Origin: Micrasema longulum
Taxonomy: Eukaryota; Arthropoda; Insecta; Trichoptera; Brachycentridae
Length of the DNA stretch: 64,000 nt
Assembly: GCA_022494885.1 (NCBI GenBank)
Contig: JAGVSM010001191.1
Location: forward strand, 124,001 to 188,000
Reading direction: 5' to 3'
In this document: positions 35,630 to 47,814 of the stretch, piece after piece
How the letters are laid out: each line of letters opens with the position of its first letter
Numbering within the stretch: position 1 is the first letter of the stretch
Position numbers and translations under genes: made by a program
The notes under the pieces: generated by a model
Told to the model about the DNA's origin: nothing
Seen by the model: only the letters and a program-made list of their open reading frames with translations
The model's database searches: none

Positions 35630-35778
35630 TTGCACCACAACAGACCAGAAATTCCAATAATATTGGTTTATTTCTTAACAGAATACCCCCTGGCTTGAGA
35701 GAAAATATATTTAACTTTAGTGTTCTCACCGGGAATCGAACACGGAGCCTTAGCCATTAATTACACCACCGAGGTCGA
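35630..35778 (-). repeat. tRNA-derived SINE, family S3, copy 3
   Basis: 'tgcaccacaacagaccagaa', 'cctggcttgagagaaaatat', 'gttctcaccgggaatcgaac' and 'attacaccaccgaggtcg' align with 30468-30634. The head has lost several bases between the boxes. Confidence 0.75.
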
Positions 35779-35814
35779 TTCTATCGAAATAGTAATTTTT
35801 CAGAAGAAGATATG

Positions 35815-35925
35815 GTTTTCTTTGCATTTAAGTGGCTTGAGTGGAGTGACTTGTCATTGGCTAGTTGAAGTGATCAATTTATATACTATGTACTATTCTC
35901 CTTTGTTTCAACTCTTACGATTCTT
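35815..35925 (+). repeat. Dispersed repeat R, copy 5
   Basis: 'gcatttaagtggcttgagtg', 'gacttgtcattggctagttg' and 'aagtgatcaatttatatact' match a diverged R core. Confidence 0.5.
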
Positions 35926-37250
35926 CTGTTTACGGAACATGTATGATTATTTCAATGGAAATATTCATGGATTAAAACGACGGTTAAGTTCCATAGAGAG
36001 ATAATATAAATTACTAGTTTTGAGTAATGGCTGACCAAAGTTTTGACAGATCTAAATTGATTTGTAACAAATAATTATTTGTATTACCTTAATTGAAGTG
36101 CATATGAATATATTTATGCAAAATATGTAAACAATGGTTTAGGATTAAAGTTGTCATAATATTTAAGTGGAGAAAAATCGGAATTTTACTGAACATATTT
36201 AAAAAATAAATGGTATATTTTTATATTGTAAAACTGTATTATAAATTAACTAGTAGGTAATAATGTTATTTTTCATAAAAATGTCTGCCTTAAAACAGAT
36301 TGTATCTAGTTAGACTAGACATAATCCAGAAAAATCTATTACCTAAGTGTGTATGTATTGGATAAAGAATTTATTATTTTTTGTTAAGAAACCGTGATTT
36401 TTATTATTATTTTGATTCAATATGGAGCCAAAAGATTGTTAAATTTATTTATTAACGTATGGAAACTTCTATTTTACAAGAGAAACCCAATAGTTTTTAA
36501 AAGTTATACCTTTATAGAATTAAAAGGGGGCATTTTTTAGTATGATAAATAGTAAAACTCAAAACATTTATGTCAAATCTCTTTATAAAACTGAGCCATT
36601 GAAATAATTTATATAAGTTATTATTAAACTCAGGTATCAGGGAATGGTAGGGGCTGTATAATTGAATAAGGACAAATACACAATAATCAATCATAACTTT
36701 TTTACAAGGAACTTTAGTAATGATCTGTTTCTTCTGAAAAGGGTCAACAATTCTTTGGCACAGAGGCAACACTACTATATTGGACAACAAATGTACAACT
36801 TTATCTCTATGGCATGAAAATGTAGTGTTGTTTTTAAGCTAAAGAGACTGTTGGCCTCGTTTCTTCATGCCATAAGTCGAAGGAACTAATGACTATTGAA
36901 AGAAGGCAAAAAGGATTTCATAATCTGTTTATGTCTTAAACGCTTGTAATTTTTGGTGTTTAAAAAAATTAACTTTAAATTTCATGGTGTTGAAAAAAAG
37001 TACTTTTGTGTTAGCAATTTATTTTTTTAATGTACTTTTATAAAAATAAAGTTACCGGTCTTAGTACGGTGTACTTATCCTAGCTTGACCGGCCATGATA
37101 CAATTTATTTTTATTAGTCAGATAGATGTGATATATTTCATGTTTATTTTTTTGCTTCGTACACTGTTTTTAAAAACAAATTTGTAATATATAATATTTT
37201 TGAGAGATAAATAAAAGAACTTTGTTTTACGAATCATTTTGTTTATTTAC

Positions 37251-37297
37251 ATAACCTAATAGTTTTGGCTACAACACGTTACCCTCTTCAGGGTTAT
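37251..37297 (-). ncRNA. Hammerhead-ribozyme-like motif, family F4 copy b
   Basis: Minus strand: helix I ATAACC (37292-37297), intact core CTGAAGA (37285-37291), extra G, a helix II region beginning GG and ending CC, AAAA in place of GAAA (G12 changed), ACTATT (from ACTAGT), A, helix I GGTTAT (37251-37256). Helix I is perfectly paired over 6 bp. The GAAA change predicts loss of activity. Confidence 0.5.
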
Positions 37298-37379
37298 TTA
37301 ATAACTAAACATACACAATATATAAAAGAAACAGTATTTGTAGCAATAACTTTGTGAAACATTTAAGTTTGTAAGTGAA

Positions 37380-37652
37380 AATTTTTGATGGAAGTTCATT
37401 GTAATTTATTATAAATAATAAAATACGAATGATACTTTAATCCACAAATTTGGAATATCCAGTGACCGGTTAATTTACTTTCATATAACTTTGAATTATC
37501 TATCCTTACCTCTGTTTTGTATAAATACATTGAACTAATTAATAAAGATACCAGTCTCGAAGATGTCGCGAAAGCGATGAAACTGGTCACTGGATGCTCC
37601 AAATTTGTGGATTAAAGTATCACTCGTATTTTATTTATATAATAAATAACTT
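37380..37652 (+). mobile_element. Ribozyme-bearing element F3 with inverted left arm
   Basis: The left arm (37380-37470) and right arm (about 37583-37652) are inverted copies: 'gatactttaatccacaaatt' and 'ggaatatccagtgaccggtt' against 'ggtcactggatgctccaaat' and 'ttgtggattaaagtatcact'. The left arm stops at the ACCGGT hexamer of the ribozyme-like motif. The middle aligns with 7555-7620. Non-coding. Confidence 0.75.
37549..37595 (+). ncRNA. Hammerhead-ribozyme-like motif, family F3 copy b
   Basis: Plus strand: helix I CCAGT (37551-37555), CTCGAAGA (one extra C within CUGANGA), extra T, helix II GTCGC / GAAA loop / GCGAT, GAAA (37579-37582), ACTGGT (from ACCGGT), C at the cleavage position, helix I ACTGG (37589-37593), perfectly paired over 5 bp. 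The inserted C in the core is the main doubt. Confidence 0.5.
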
Positions 37653-37999
37653 TGTAAGATAATATTTTTGGGAGATAAATAAACAAATTTATTTTATTTC
37701 TTTGTCAAAAATATATATAAAACAACGGCAAAGTTAATGCTACCAAAATCCAAAAATAGGATAATTAATTATTTAAATAAATTTGTTCTTAAAATACTAT
37801 TAGTTTTGTTTTATACTTGCGTTTGCTAAATACATATTTCGTTAACAAAATTTTACTCTCCACTTATTTTGCAAATGCTGGCTAATTAAATAACTTATAA
37901 TATCTGTGAGGCCAAGTAGGAACGTTAAAACTATTTTTTTGTTGCGTTCAGATACATCGATTGACTGTATTTGTCTAATAACATCTTATCATTTTTCTT

Positions 38000-38480
38000 T
38001 TTGATTTGAGGTGATGCCGTAAATTGTAGTAGCCGCGCTGAAATCACACGAATCCAAATCATCAACCTCGCCACATTTCCCTTTTTTCAGTAAAATTACT
38101 TTGACAATATTTTTAAAAATGTACTTCGTTGGTCCTTGGGAGTCGTTCAATTGTCCGGTGTCCAAATCAGGCCGCAAATTTACACCTGGATTCTGCAGAT
38201 GTCAGTAGTGGCAATAAAATGCGTCCCGTTTGATTAATCAACATTTCCCCTATATTTTTTTATTTCCCGCGTTCGACTGAATATTAATCTCAACTAATAG
38301 CCTTTTCAACTGACAACACAGTCCGCGGGCGGAATTCGCAAAATGCCCTGTCGGAAAATTATGTCCAAGTGGGTCAAACGAGACGTATTTTATTGCAATT
38401 AGCACAAGTGTCGAAGTTGTGATGTGAAATATTTTTTTCATTTGGCTTGTTCAAATTTCAATTTTGCTTTCCCAGCGAGT
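38000..38480. promoter_or_regulatory. Unique, GC-richer intronic block; candidate regulatory DNA
   Basis: Composition is more balanced than the flanks ('ggtccttgggagtcgttcaa', 'acacagtccgcgggcggaat', 'gggtcaaacgagacgtattt') and nothing in it recurs in the window. No splice-flanked coding exon is visible. Function unknown. Confidence 0.25.
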
Positions 38481-39269
38481 ACAGTAGTTCAACCAAAATA
38501 ATTTGTGAATTTTTCTGGTTTCAAACCCTCTTAAACACGTAGCAGTTTTTGATAGATTAAAATATAATTTTGGAACAAAAAAATAGTTACTCAGACCTTT
38601 TGATTTGATTTGTGTGTATAGTTTCTAGAATTTATGTTTTTGTGAACAATTTTATGGTGAATTTATTTATTTTAATTTAGTAACGCCTCCCGGACTTTTT
38701 CACATTAGACAAATACGATAAAAACGGAAAGTATTATTATATTTAAGGACACACATACACGAGTAAATTTAAACAAATTAATATAAAACAGAAAAACTAA
38801 TTTAAATATGCCGTAGGATATATTTAAAAATAATATTTAATATTAGGCGCTAACATAAGTTTTGTCCGTTTGTTTCCAAATTTAAAAATGACCGCCAAAA
38901 ATAAAACAAAATATTAATTACTATGCGTCATTCGAAATTTTACACTCTACAAGATGTTGTGTTTGTTTTTTGTTACATGTAATGCTATTTTATTATATTA
39001 CAAATCTTCAATGTTTATCGAATGGAATTTCAAATTGACGAACACTAGCCTTTTCGACACCTCCTTCTGTTGGTGGAATAAAGCTGATCGCAATATTTGC
39101 CCACTGTAAAATAAATGCTTGTTTATAAAATAATAAAGGAGTATCGACTATTTTTTTTGTTGCATCTTCTCGTTCTCTTCTTTAATAAAAAAAACGCACG
39201 CAACTTATGTTAACACCCAATATAAACGAAAAACATATTTTATACTTTATTTTCCTGGAAACTGACAAT

Positions 39270-39500
39270 TTTTGCTGCCATACTTGAGGTCACCAGTTCG
39301 ATTTCTGTCAGAATCTACTTGAAATATTTGTTTCGAGGGTAAATTAACACTGCAGTACTTTACTGCCCCTGGACTTTTTCCTGAAGTTAGACTGATTACC
39401 TTACCTTCATATAACATAATACGATCAAAATTCACAACATTTAGCGTTCTAATGTAGTGAATGTACCGCTAAGTGCTAACATAGGATGATAATGATAATG
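39270..39500 (+). repeat. SINE S1, decayed copy
   Basis: The remaining tRNA-like box B ('ccagttcgatttctgtca') and the S1 body ('aagttagactgattacctta', 'ccttcatataacataatacg', 'ggatgataatgat') are recognisable. Confidence 0.6.
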
Positions 39501-39904
39501 TTTATTTTAATTATGGTATTTTTTAACTTTTGTCATTTTTATTATCCTTTTACCCACTTTGTAAGATGGGATTAATACGTAATACTAGGGATATAATATT
39601 ACAGTTTGTGAGTTTTAACACTTTTAACCGTGTTTACGCTTAAAATGGCTTAAGAAAACAAAGAGTATTAAGACTGTCTGCTTTTAAGAAAATTTCCGTA
39701 TCTTTAGCAAAGTGGTTAAAACTTTTTGCTTTTAAACTTTGCAACATTTTCTTTTAAATTCATTTGCTAGTAAGTTACGTTTCACGTCAAAATTATTTTT
39801 ATGTAAAAGTTCGATTAACATGAAATTAAACTCATGAATCAAATAGCAATTTTTATTAATTATTAAAATAAATATTTTTAACAAACATTTTTGATTGAGG
39901 TAAT

Positions 39905-40135
39905 TCTATTAAGAGGAAGAGGAGATCGCAGATCACGTTCTATTTAACTGCAGATTGTTACCTAATGACAAATTTTTTATAGACATTTGCTTACTGGGTC
40001 AATTTTTTTCACTTAATATTCAACATATTATTTCTTTGAACTGTCCCATGATCAAAAGTGTGATAGTCAAACATTTAAGGAATTCCAAGACACGAAGTAT
40101 TTATTCTGACAAACTAAATAATTTTCAAAATTAAA
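39905..40135 (+). pseudogene. LINE ORF2 C-terminal stub
   Basis: A frame from 39913 reads EEEEIADHVLFNCRLLPNDK, then FFIDICLLGQFFSLNIQHII, KSVIVKHLRN and a stop. 'ADHVLF.C' is the conserved histidine/cysteine segment at the C-terminus of R1/Jockey-type LINE proteins ('T.EHLLF.CP' in the copy at 13.9 kb). About 70 codons survive. Confidence 0.6.
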
Positions 40136-40559
40136 ATTATATGAATTAAAATTAAATAAATTACTTATTATTCTTATTTTATTGTTCAGCCCTGTTCTAA
40201 AAAACGTTTACATGTGATCCGTTCGTTAAATGTTGTCAAATCTTTCGTTAATTTGCAACAATTTTGCAACCTTGCAACAAAAACATTGGTAAATTAAGGC
40301 ATGTATCACTCAAATTTGGGTGCTTTGCCGAGAAAAAAAAATGGTAATTTTAAACGCAAATATAAAACGAATTATTTATAAATGGCTCTTTTATAAATTT
40401 TTATTGAAAAATACCATTTTTACGTTTATTTTCAATGGAAATTTTACAAAACTTTAAACTATAATATTGATTGTAACAAATACAATAACAATATTATTTA
40501 GGTCCTTTTCACAAAATAGTGTACAAAACAAAAAATAAGATAAGTAATTTTTAGTTTCG

Positions 40560-40720
40560 TTCCGATCATGAGTTTCAGGAAAGTAAGGTAATCAGTCTAG
40601 CGCTTCAGGTGCTTGTCTAGGAACAGTGATATATTCTAGGGTAATAACACTTTATTTCATGTTAGTGCTCCTAAGACCTTAAGCATGGTAGGCCAACACT
40701 CCAACCACTACACGACGAAG
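40560..40720 (-). repeat. SINE S1, decayed minus-strand copy
   Basis: 'aagtaaggtaatcagtctag', 'cgcttcaggtgcttgtctag', 'catggtaggccaacactcca' and 'ccactacacgacgaagg' are the reverse complement of the S1 body and head. Confidence 0.55.
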
Positions 40721-41769
40721 GGAACTTTTCTCCACTCAATTACCTTTTTCAAAATTATTACCCGAGTAGCCATCGAGTCGAAAACACTCATCCAAGATTC
40801 TGGCTGTTACAGATACATAACCATATTCTTCATCCGCCCGGACAAAAAAAAGGAGGCAAGTTATTTAGATTAGGATGACAAAATTACTCATGTGAACTTG
40901 CTAGGATATCCTAGAAAATCCGTTTTAAATCTCATTAGATTTTTTAAAGGGTGGAAATCAGTATTGTCTACCAGGATTTTAGCACACTCAATGTATTCAA
41001 AATTACTATTTTTTGTTCCTTCCACAGTTTTCAGAGAATTTTATTTATATTTTCCAATATATAAAAAACGGGTGTCTTTATTAAAATCGTGTCTGGTATA
41101 AATTTTTTTACTCATCCAATATTACGTTTTGTGACATTTGATATTAAATTGGCTGCGAGTCATTTTAACTTTATTCCCTCACGTAAAAAACTTTTGAAAG
41201 ATTTCCCACGGGACTTTGCCATTCAAATTTCAAATACATAATAAAATCTAATAATCAATTATTTTTTTAAAAATGGAATTGTCAACTCGTGTTCGGTTTG
41301 GGCAAAAAGATTTTTTTTTAAAATCAATTTCAGACATCCAATCATATATTTGTAATCAAATAAATACCTAGGGGCTTTGATTTAAATTAAAATTACCAAA
41401 CTACCTACTTATTGTTGTCTGAATTTGAATACAATGTAATTAGCTAAATAATAACTTTGCAAGAGACAATAAAAACTTCGGATATTAGTAATTTTCTCCG
41501 TGTTTTTTAAAAATAAAACATTCTTTAATTTTTATCGAAACAAATGTAAACTACTGTATTCTGATAACATTTTAAGTTTTAGTGTATTCTGAAAAATATA
41601 TTTCCAGTATTAAATAATTTTAATACCCACGAAATGTAAAAATTTGAAAAAAAAGTTATTAATGCAGTTATATGTCATTTTTCGAACTAAGTCTATATTC
41701 AAATCTATCAAATCCCAGGTTTAGTTTCAAAGCTATAATGTATAAACACATACTATTTATATTTTTAAT

Positions 41770-44645
41770 ATCTTGGATAAGAAGATGAATGAACTGTGTG
41801 ATAGTATGAAGGATAAGGATTTAGATTTTCTTTGTATAAGTGAGAGCATGAAAAAGGAGAGTGGATCGCTGGAGCACAATGACACGCTCGTGCTGTGGTC
41901 TGGTGTGCCAGAATCAGAAAGGGCAAGTCGGGGGGTTGCGGCGATGCTCTCTCTTAGAATGGTAGAGGGCTTGAGTGAGTATGAATTTGTTAGCGCCAGA
42001 CTCATGTGGATCACCTTTAAGATTGGAATAACGAGCATTATGTTCATTATCGGATATGCCCCAGTCGATTCGGCAGGTGAAGATGTAAAGCGTGAGTTTT
42101 GGGAAAACGTAAGGGAAGTATGTGCGAGGAAAAAACCGAATGAAAGAATAATTCTAGCCGGTGATCTGAATGGATGGGGGGGTACTCGTCGAGATGGCCT
42201 AGAAACAGCCCTTGGAATGTATGGCGATTCTAGGAAATATGGAAATGGAAAACGTTTGCTTGAAGTGTGTCTTGAGTGGAACCTTTTTGTTTCGAATACC
42301 TTTTTTAATCATAAAAGTATTTCACCAATACACATGGGAAAGAGGGAATGAAAGAACGATAATTGATTACGTGGTTGTTGACTCTAGATAAAGAACAAAC
42401 ACAACCGACACCCGCGTGTTTCGGGGCGCTTAAATGGAATCAGATCATTTTCTTGTTGTAACACGAGTGATTTTATTTCGTGGATGGCGCTCACGAACGA
42501 AAACTGTGACATCTTCGTCTAGAGCCAAGGTTGAAAAGTTGCAAGTCGAGAATGTAAGAGTGAAGTATGAACGGGATTTAAACGAAAGTTTAGGAAAGAA
42601 TGAAATAGAAGTCAATTTCGACCAAATGTGGGAACGATTTAAATCGTGCTTGTGTGAATCGGCAAAGAGTGTATGCGGAATGGCGTCCCGAAGAGGAAAA
42701 AAAGGAGATGCATGGTGGGATGATAGTATTAAAGACCTCGTTAAGGAAAAAAAGAATGCATGGATGAAGCTTATATCAATTAGTGACATCAATTGCAGCG
42801 AGTATGAAAGTGCGAAAAGTAGTTATAAAGTATGCAAGAGGTTGGTTAAGAATGGAGTGAAAGAACGCAAAAAACGACTAAACGAAGAGAAAGGTATAAA
42901 ATTGACCACTCATTTTCATGAAAACATAAAACTTTTTTGGAAAGAGGTGAAAAAGACAAAGAACTCCTCCGAAAGTGGAAACATAAAAGCGATAAAATCA
43001 AAAGATGGCCGAATGCAAACGAATGACGAAGGAGTGAAAGAGAGATGGATGGAATACTTTATGGAAGTATACAAAAGTACTGAAAGTGTCCCTGAGCAAC
43101 AGCTTGGTTGTGCAGAGGAAGATACGAGTGATAATAGGTCATGTGAGATAAGCATGGTAGAAATAAAGAGTGCGCTGAAAAGTATGAAAAACGGAAAATC
43201 CGCTGGGTATGATAAGGTCGCTGTGGAATATCTGAAGAGTGGTGGCCAGATCGTGGGTACATGGCTGCACAGACTTTTCAATCTCTGCCTTAAGGAAGGA
43301 CATACGCCAAGGAGTTCTGTCGGTAAACTGTATGGGAGAATTATAATCGAGAAAGTAAGAAAGGTGACGAAAGACAAGGTGTGGGACGTGCAAGGAGCCT
43401 TTATGAGTGGACGTGGATGCACGGATCAAATTTTTGCGCTACGAATGCTAAAGGAGAAGTTTTTGGCAAAAAGTCAAAAACTATTCTGCGCATTTGTCTA
43501 TTTGCAAAAAGCGTATGATAAAGTAGATAGAATGAAATTTTGGGGCGTGTTGGAAAAGTATGGAGTAAACAATAAACTTATACGTGCAGTATCGTTTCTC
43601 TATGAGGAGAGTTCAGAGTGTATAAGAGTTAATGGGGGATTTACATCTTGGTTTGCGATCTCAAAAGGCGTGAAACAGGGATGTGTAATGTCACCATGGT
43701 TGTTTAATCTATACATGGACAACTGTATGAAAGAGATAGAATGTATGGGTATTGGAGCAAAAATGGATAATTTTTCAGTAAGCTGCTTGTTGTATGCTGA
43801 CGATGCAGTTCTGTTAGCAAGCAGCAAGGCTGATTTGCAGCAAATAGTCTCTAGAATGTATGATGTATGCCTGGAGAGCGAATTGGCGATAAACGAAAGT
43901 AAGTCAAAAGTGATGGTATTTGAAAGGGATAGCGAGGTTACTGACTGCATAATAAATGTAAACAACGAATGTCTCGAGCAAGTAGAAGAATTTTTGTATC
44001 TGGGAAGCATGTTTTTAAGAGATGGAAGAGTAGAAAAAGATGTTGAAAGAAGAGTGAATGCGGGCAACAAAATGAACGGAGCACTAAGCACAGTAATTTT
44101 TAATAAAATATGTCAATCGAAGCTAAACTGGCAGTGCACAACGGAGTTTTAATCCCAACACTTATGTGTGGAAGTGAAACATGGAACTGGCAGAGGAAGG
44201 ATGAAAGCCGAGTGAACGCGGTTGAAATGCGATCTCTTAGACGAATGTGTGGGAAATCAATGTATGACAGGGTTACGAATGATGAAATCAGGCGAGAATG
44301 TAAATCTGAGACAAGTATAATTGATAAGATTAAGAAAGGGTTTCTGAGATGGTTTGGTCACGTAGAACGAATGGACGACGAGAGAATGGTAAAATAAGTA
44401 TATATGGCAAAAATGAACGGCAACGTTAGACGAGGACGACCAAGGAAGACGTGGCATGATCAGATAAACCAAAATCTTAAGTCTGGTCATGTCAAAAGCA
44501 GACAGAACCGAAGGGCATGTATGACAAGATGTATGAATGTGGAAGAGGCTAGGATTGTATGCCAGGATAGACGTGTGTAGCGGTCCATTCTCTCTGCCTA
44601 CCCCTACGGGGAAATGGCGTGATGGTAGTAGTAGTAGTAGTAGTT
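41770..44645 (+). mobile_element. RTE-A non-LTR retrotransposon, 5'-truncated and degenerate
   Basis: A 2.9-kb LINE with an APE-type endonuclease and a reverse transcriptase but no ORF1. It starts inside the endonuclease domain, so it is 5'-truncated. It ends after the C-terminal MNVEEAR and SAYPYGE block in 'ggcgtgatg' and a (GTA)n run (44623-44643), the simple-repeat end typical of RTE-like elements. Tail fragments of the same family lie at 9035, 24550 (minus), 53830 and 56746. The RTE placement rests on the protein layout (craniofacial-development-protein-2/BovB-like endonuclease, 'RWFGHVERMDDER' C-terminus) and is likely but unproven. Confidence 0.85.
41773..44586 (+). pseudogene. Endonuclease/reverse transcriptase ORF of RTE-A, inactivated
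   Basis: Endonuclease part (41773-42420): LDFLCISES, then ILAGDLNGWGG, the GD.N motif of APE-type nucleases, and, after a frameshift near 42330, ERTIIDYVVVDSR, with stops at about 42390 and 42431. Reverse transcriptase part (42434-44152): MKNGKSAGYDKVAVEYLKSG, GAFMSGRGCTDQIFALRMLK, KGVKQGCVMSPWLFNLYMDN and YADDAVLLASSKADLQQ at about 43793. The motif A aspartate is replaced: the sequence is AFVYLQKAYD where the family has F.DL.KAYD. Between GHTPR and SVGKLYGRI about 30 residues around 'PLYKGKG...YRGISLL' are missing (near 43310). A further frameshift near 44110 separates the C-terminal GFLRWFGHVERMDDERM segment. The copy cannot encode an active enzyme. Confidence 0.85.
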
Positions 44646-44649
44646 CTGG

Positions 44650-47600
44650 TACAACCTATAAATTCTATTTACTAGAAGAAGAAAAAAGATTGTTTCTCCA
44701 ACAAAACAAATTTAAAGTTACAATGACGGTTGCATGAGTATGCCATCATGTCCAAAATATCTATCAAAAAATTCACATATAAGCAAAAAGTTAGCTGATT
44801 CGAAAGTATTTTTCCATAAAAAAATCTACCAACAGGTAAGCTTAAAAAGGCATATAAGAAAAAAAAAACGTCAAAATTCGTATTACCTTTTTGTGATATT
44901 TTTGTTTGTTTTGCGCAATTATTTTAGATAGTTATGTATCAATAACACATTTACCTTTTTTAGTAATCTATTTCTAAAACTCACTATGTCTCTATGATGG
45001 CCATAAAGAGATACCGGGTTTTGGAAATAGATGACTCGTTTGTTCTAATCCATAGTGGATTGCTTGTTTTTACAGTCAAAATAATACCTTTGAAAATATC
45101 GTTGTATTTGCCAAAAAAATAGAATTGATGCATGATTCCTCCGGCCAATACGTGTGATTGTGAAAGTTAGCCTAATATGCTGGGAGAGTTTAGGGTTGCC
45201 TCCTGATTTATCAGACATCTTTAAGTCAGCACTTTGCGCTGGTCAGCTGGGGAAACCTTTCGAGCCCATCAACTTTTATTACGAACTTCATGTGGAAATG
45301 TTCGATCCTCCCGACCAATGAGAGAGACATAATCCGCCCGGCCAATGAGAGAGACTAACCTCGCCCAGGGTTGTCACATTATTTTTTCAAACTTAAACGG
45401 ATACAAAAACCGTAATAATCTGAATAAGTTAATGAAATTATTTTTTTATTTTTGGAGAGGGAAGTCTTAGAATAAACATAATCTTTTAAGAATAATGAAG
45501 ATGAACTAGGATAGGATAGTCATTGACCTGATACTGGCTCTTTTTTGTAGCTTAAACACTTTCCTCAAGATAAAATCCTGATATTTATAAGAGCGGCACG
45601 ACAATCATAATGATTTAGGATATGGAAAAAACTGTATGTGGTACGCGGATGGCGTTTGGCAGCAAGCTTTAAGACACTAGTGCAAGTTGATAAGCATAGC
45701 AGCGGTTATGGTTGCAGCTTGGATGGCGATGATTGATAAAACATCGATAACCCACGATAAACACAACAAAACACAATAGGTGGGTTGTAAATTTTTCGAG
45801 TTTGCGACAGTAATTATTGTCAACAAAGCATTAGCGCACCCAGTCATGAAAAACAAACACTACATAATTCAGAAAAGCTCATTGCATCTTCCATTTTATG
45901 CGATCATAGGCCATAAAAACTGAAATGGCTGTCTTTTTGATCTATGAAATACCAGTAATTAATATTTCATTTAATTAATTCATTCGATTATATCATTCAT
46001 TCAATTACTAATCCTTCGATTATAGTAAATTCATTCGATTATTTTCATCTCTAATTTCACATTCAATTTTTAATAACTATATACATACGTTTCATAATAT
46101 AACAATATTGGTGTACAGAAATTAATATGATCATAAATACGTAGTGTATAAAATTGTCATGACATTTTGTAATTTTTCTATGTATATAAAGTCTTTTTTC
46201 TCACGTGTAAAAAAATATAAAAAAGTTTATTGTTCAGTATCCTCGCATTTTTAATATTTTCTCGCAATATTTTCATGTTTCGGAGGGTAAACAATTGATT
46301 CTGTGTAAAATCGTTATGGTAGTGGGCGCATGTGCTCATGTTTTTAAAAAATATAATTTAACCATAATAATAATAAAATATCCTGAAGGGATATATTTAA
46401 AAATATGTATTTATAATTATGAAAACTTTAACAGCCTTGTTTGGATTCGAATCTGAATCGTGCAACAGAAACGACGCTCTACAATGTCAAGTTTTATGAA
46501 ATAGCCGACAGACTATTTCTAAGTGCCGATGTACGATAGGAATACGAGTATAATGCCGGGAACTGTACTTACCGCCATAAGAACATTATTTTTTTTAGCG
46601 GCGCCTAATTTGTATTGCCCTTTTTTCTGTAAAAATTCATCATTTTCTTTCCTTACGTTTTGAATTTTTTTGCATCATTTGCTGTAATTCTATTTCTTTG
46701 TAGTTAATTCAGAAAATTCAGCAGAAAAAATAAATTTACTACTAAATACAGATTTGTAAAAAAATTTAATACGTGTATTTATATTCATGTTTCGTATTAC
46801 GTAAATCAGAAAACAATTCTTGTGTACTTTATTTATTTTCCCAGTTTTAATTTTTAAGAACATTTTGAAAATCGGTTATTTCTGTGTGTTCAATAAAAAA
46901 AATGATTTTTTTTAGCAATATTTTGTTTTGTACAATTTTTTGTAGTTGGGAACTGAAGTCAACCCTTTAAGGAGTTATTAATATTTACATATAACAACAA
47001 AGGTGAAGAAATTTCAAGTAAAACGGAATATAGAAAGCATTTGCTTAGAAAGTTGCATATGATATTATTCTGATATTCTCGTATTGTATCCATGTTTACC
47101 TCAATTCTATAATTACATCCGCCGCTAATTTATGAATAATTTTCTTAACTTGCTGTAAGATAAGAGAAGAGAGGTCATACTAACTTTTATATTTTATGTT
47201 GCTGTCTGTTTATGTCATTTTGATTTCCTGTTCCCTGCATATACATATATATATATATACGTATAGATAGCTAAACCGCAAACCGAAGCAAACCGGAACG
47301 CGTAGTTGGCACAGCCCTACCACCTTCTTTTCCCCCCTTTAAATCGCAAACATATTATGCAATGCTAATAAGATTCTGCGGTTCGCCGCAAATAAAACCC
47401 TCCTCGGAATATTTAAGCTCAGACTGTCGTAAATTGTACTCTCTTTATTTTTACTTCCACGTTCATTTCACTCAACATCAACTTCTCCCATTTTATCTGG
47501 TTTTTCATCATAAATATGTTGATGAGATATTAATTTTATGTTTTCCGTTTAACGTGGACTAACTGAATCCACGTAATTTTCAAATTAGCGTATATTTCTA

Positions 47601-47730
47601 TTTCAATTTCAGTGCCAACAATATCAGCGTTTATTGGTAATAAGTACAGATTTGTTATTACAATTATACAAGTAATGTACATATATTGTTATGCACAATC
47701 AATTTTTCTGAATTATCATGCCGTGTGTCG
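44650..47730. other. Intronic DNA without a recognised gene
   Basis: Mostly A/T-rich. Positions 45100-45370 and 45590-45720 are more complex. An (AT)n run lies at 47241-47262. The open frames are short and unrecognised. Confidence 0.35.
45308..45358. repeat. 27-bp direct duplication
   Basis: 'cccgaccaatgagagagaca' at 45310 is followed 27 bases later by 'cccggccaatgagagagact'. A looser 'cctccggccaatacg' lies at 45139. Each unit holds an inverted CCAAT box (ATTGG on the minus strand), so the repeat could be a small regulatory or repeat relic. Confidence 0.6.
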
Positions 47731-47739
47731 TTCGGATTA

Positions 47740-47790
47740 TTTACCGACGTTTTGGATCGCATTACAGCGTCATCACCAGAGTTGATTTTA
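47740..47790 (-). ncRNA. Degenerate hammerhead-like motif, family F5
   Basis: Minus strand: CAACT, CTGGTGA (CUGAUGA with A6 changed to G), extra T, helix II GACGC / loop / GCGATC, CAAAAC in place of GAAAC, then GTC and GG. The minimal ACGT helix III and cleavage-site GTC are visible. Helix I is weak (3 pairs). Probably a dead relic. Confidence 0.35.
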
Positions 47791-47814
47791 TTTTTAAACA
47801 TCGACCCTGATGTA

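Noticed and set aside
42445..44091. Several long minus-strand open frames
   Set aside because: Shadows of the RTE-A reverse transcriptase frame on the other strand.
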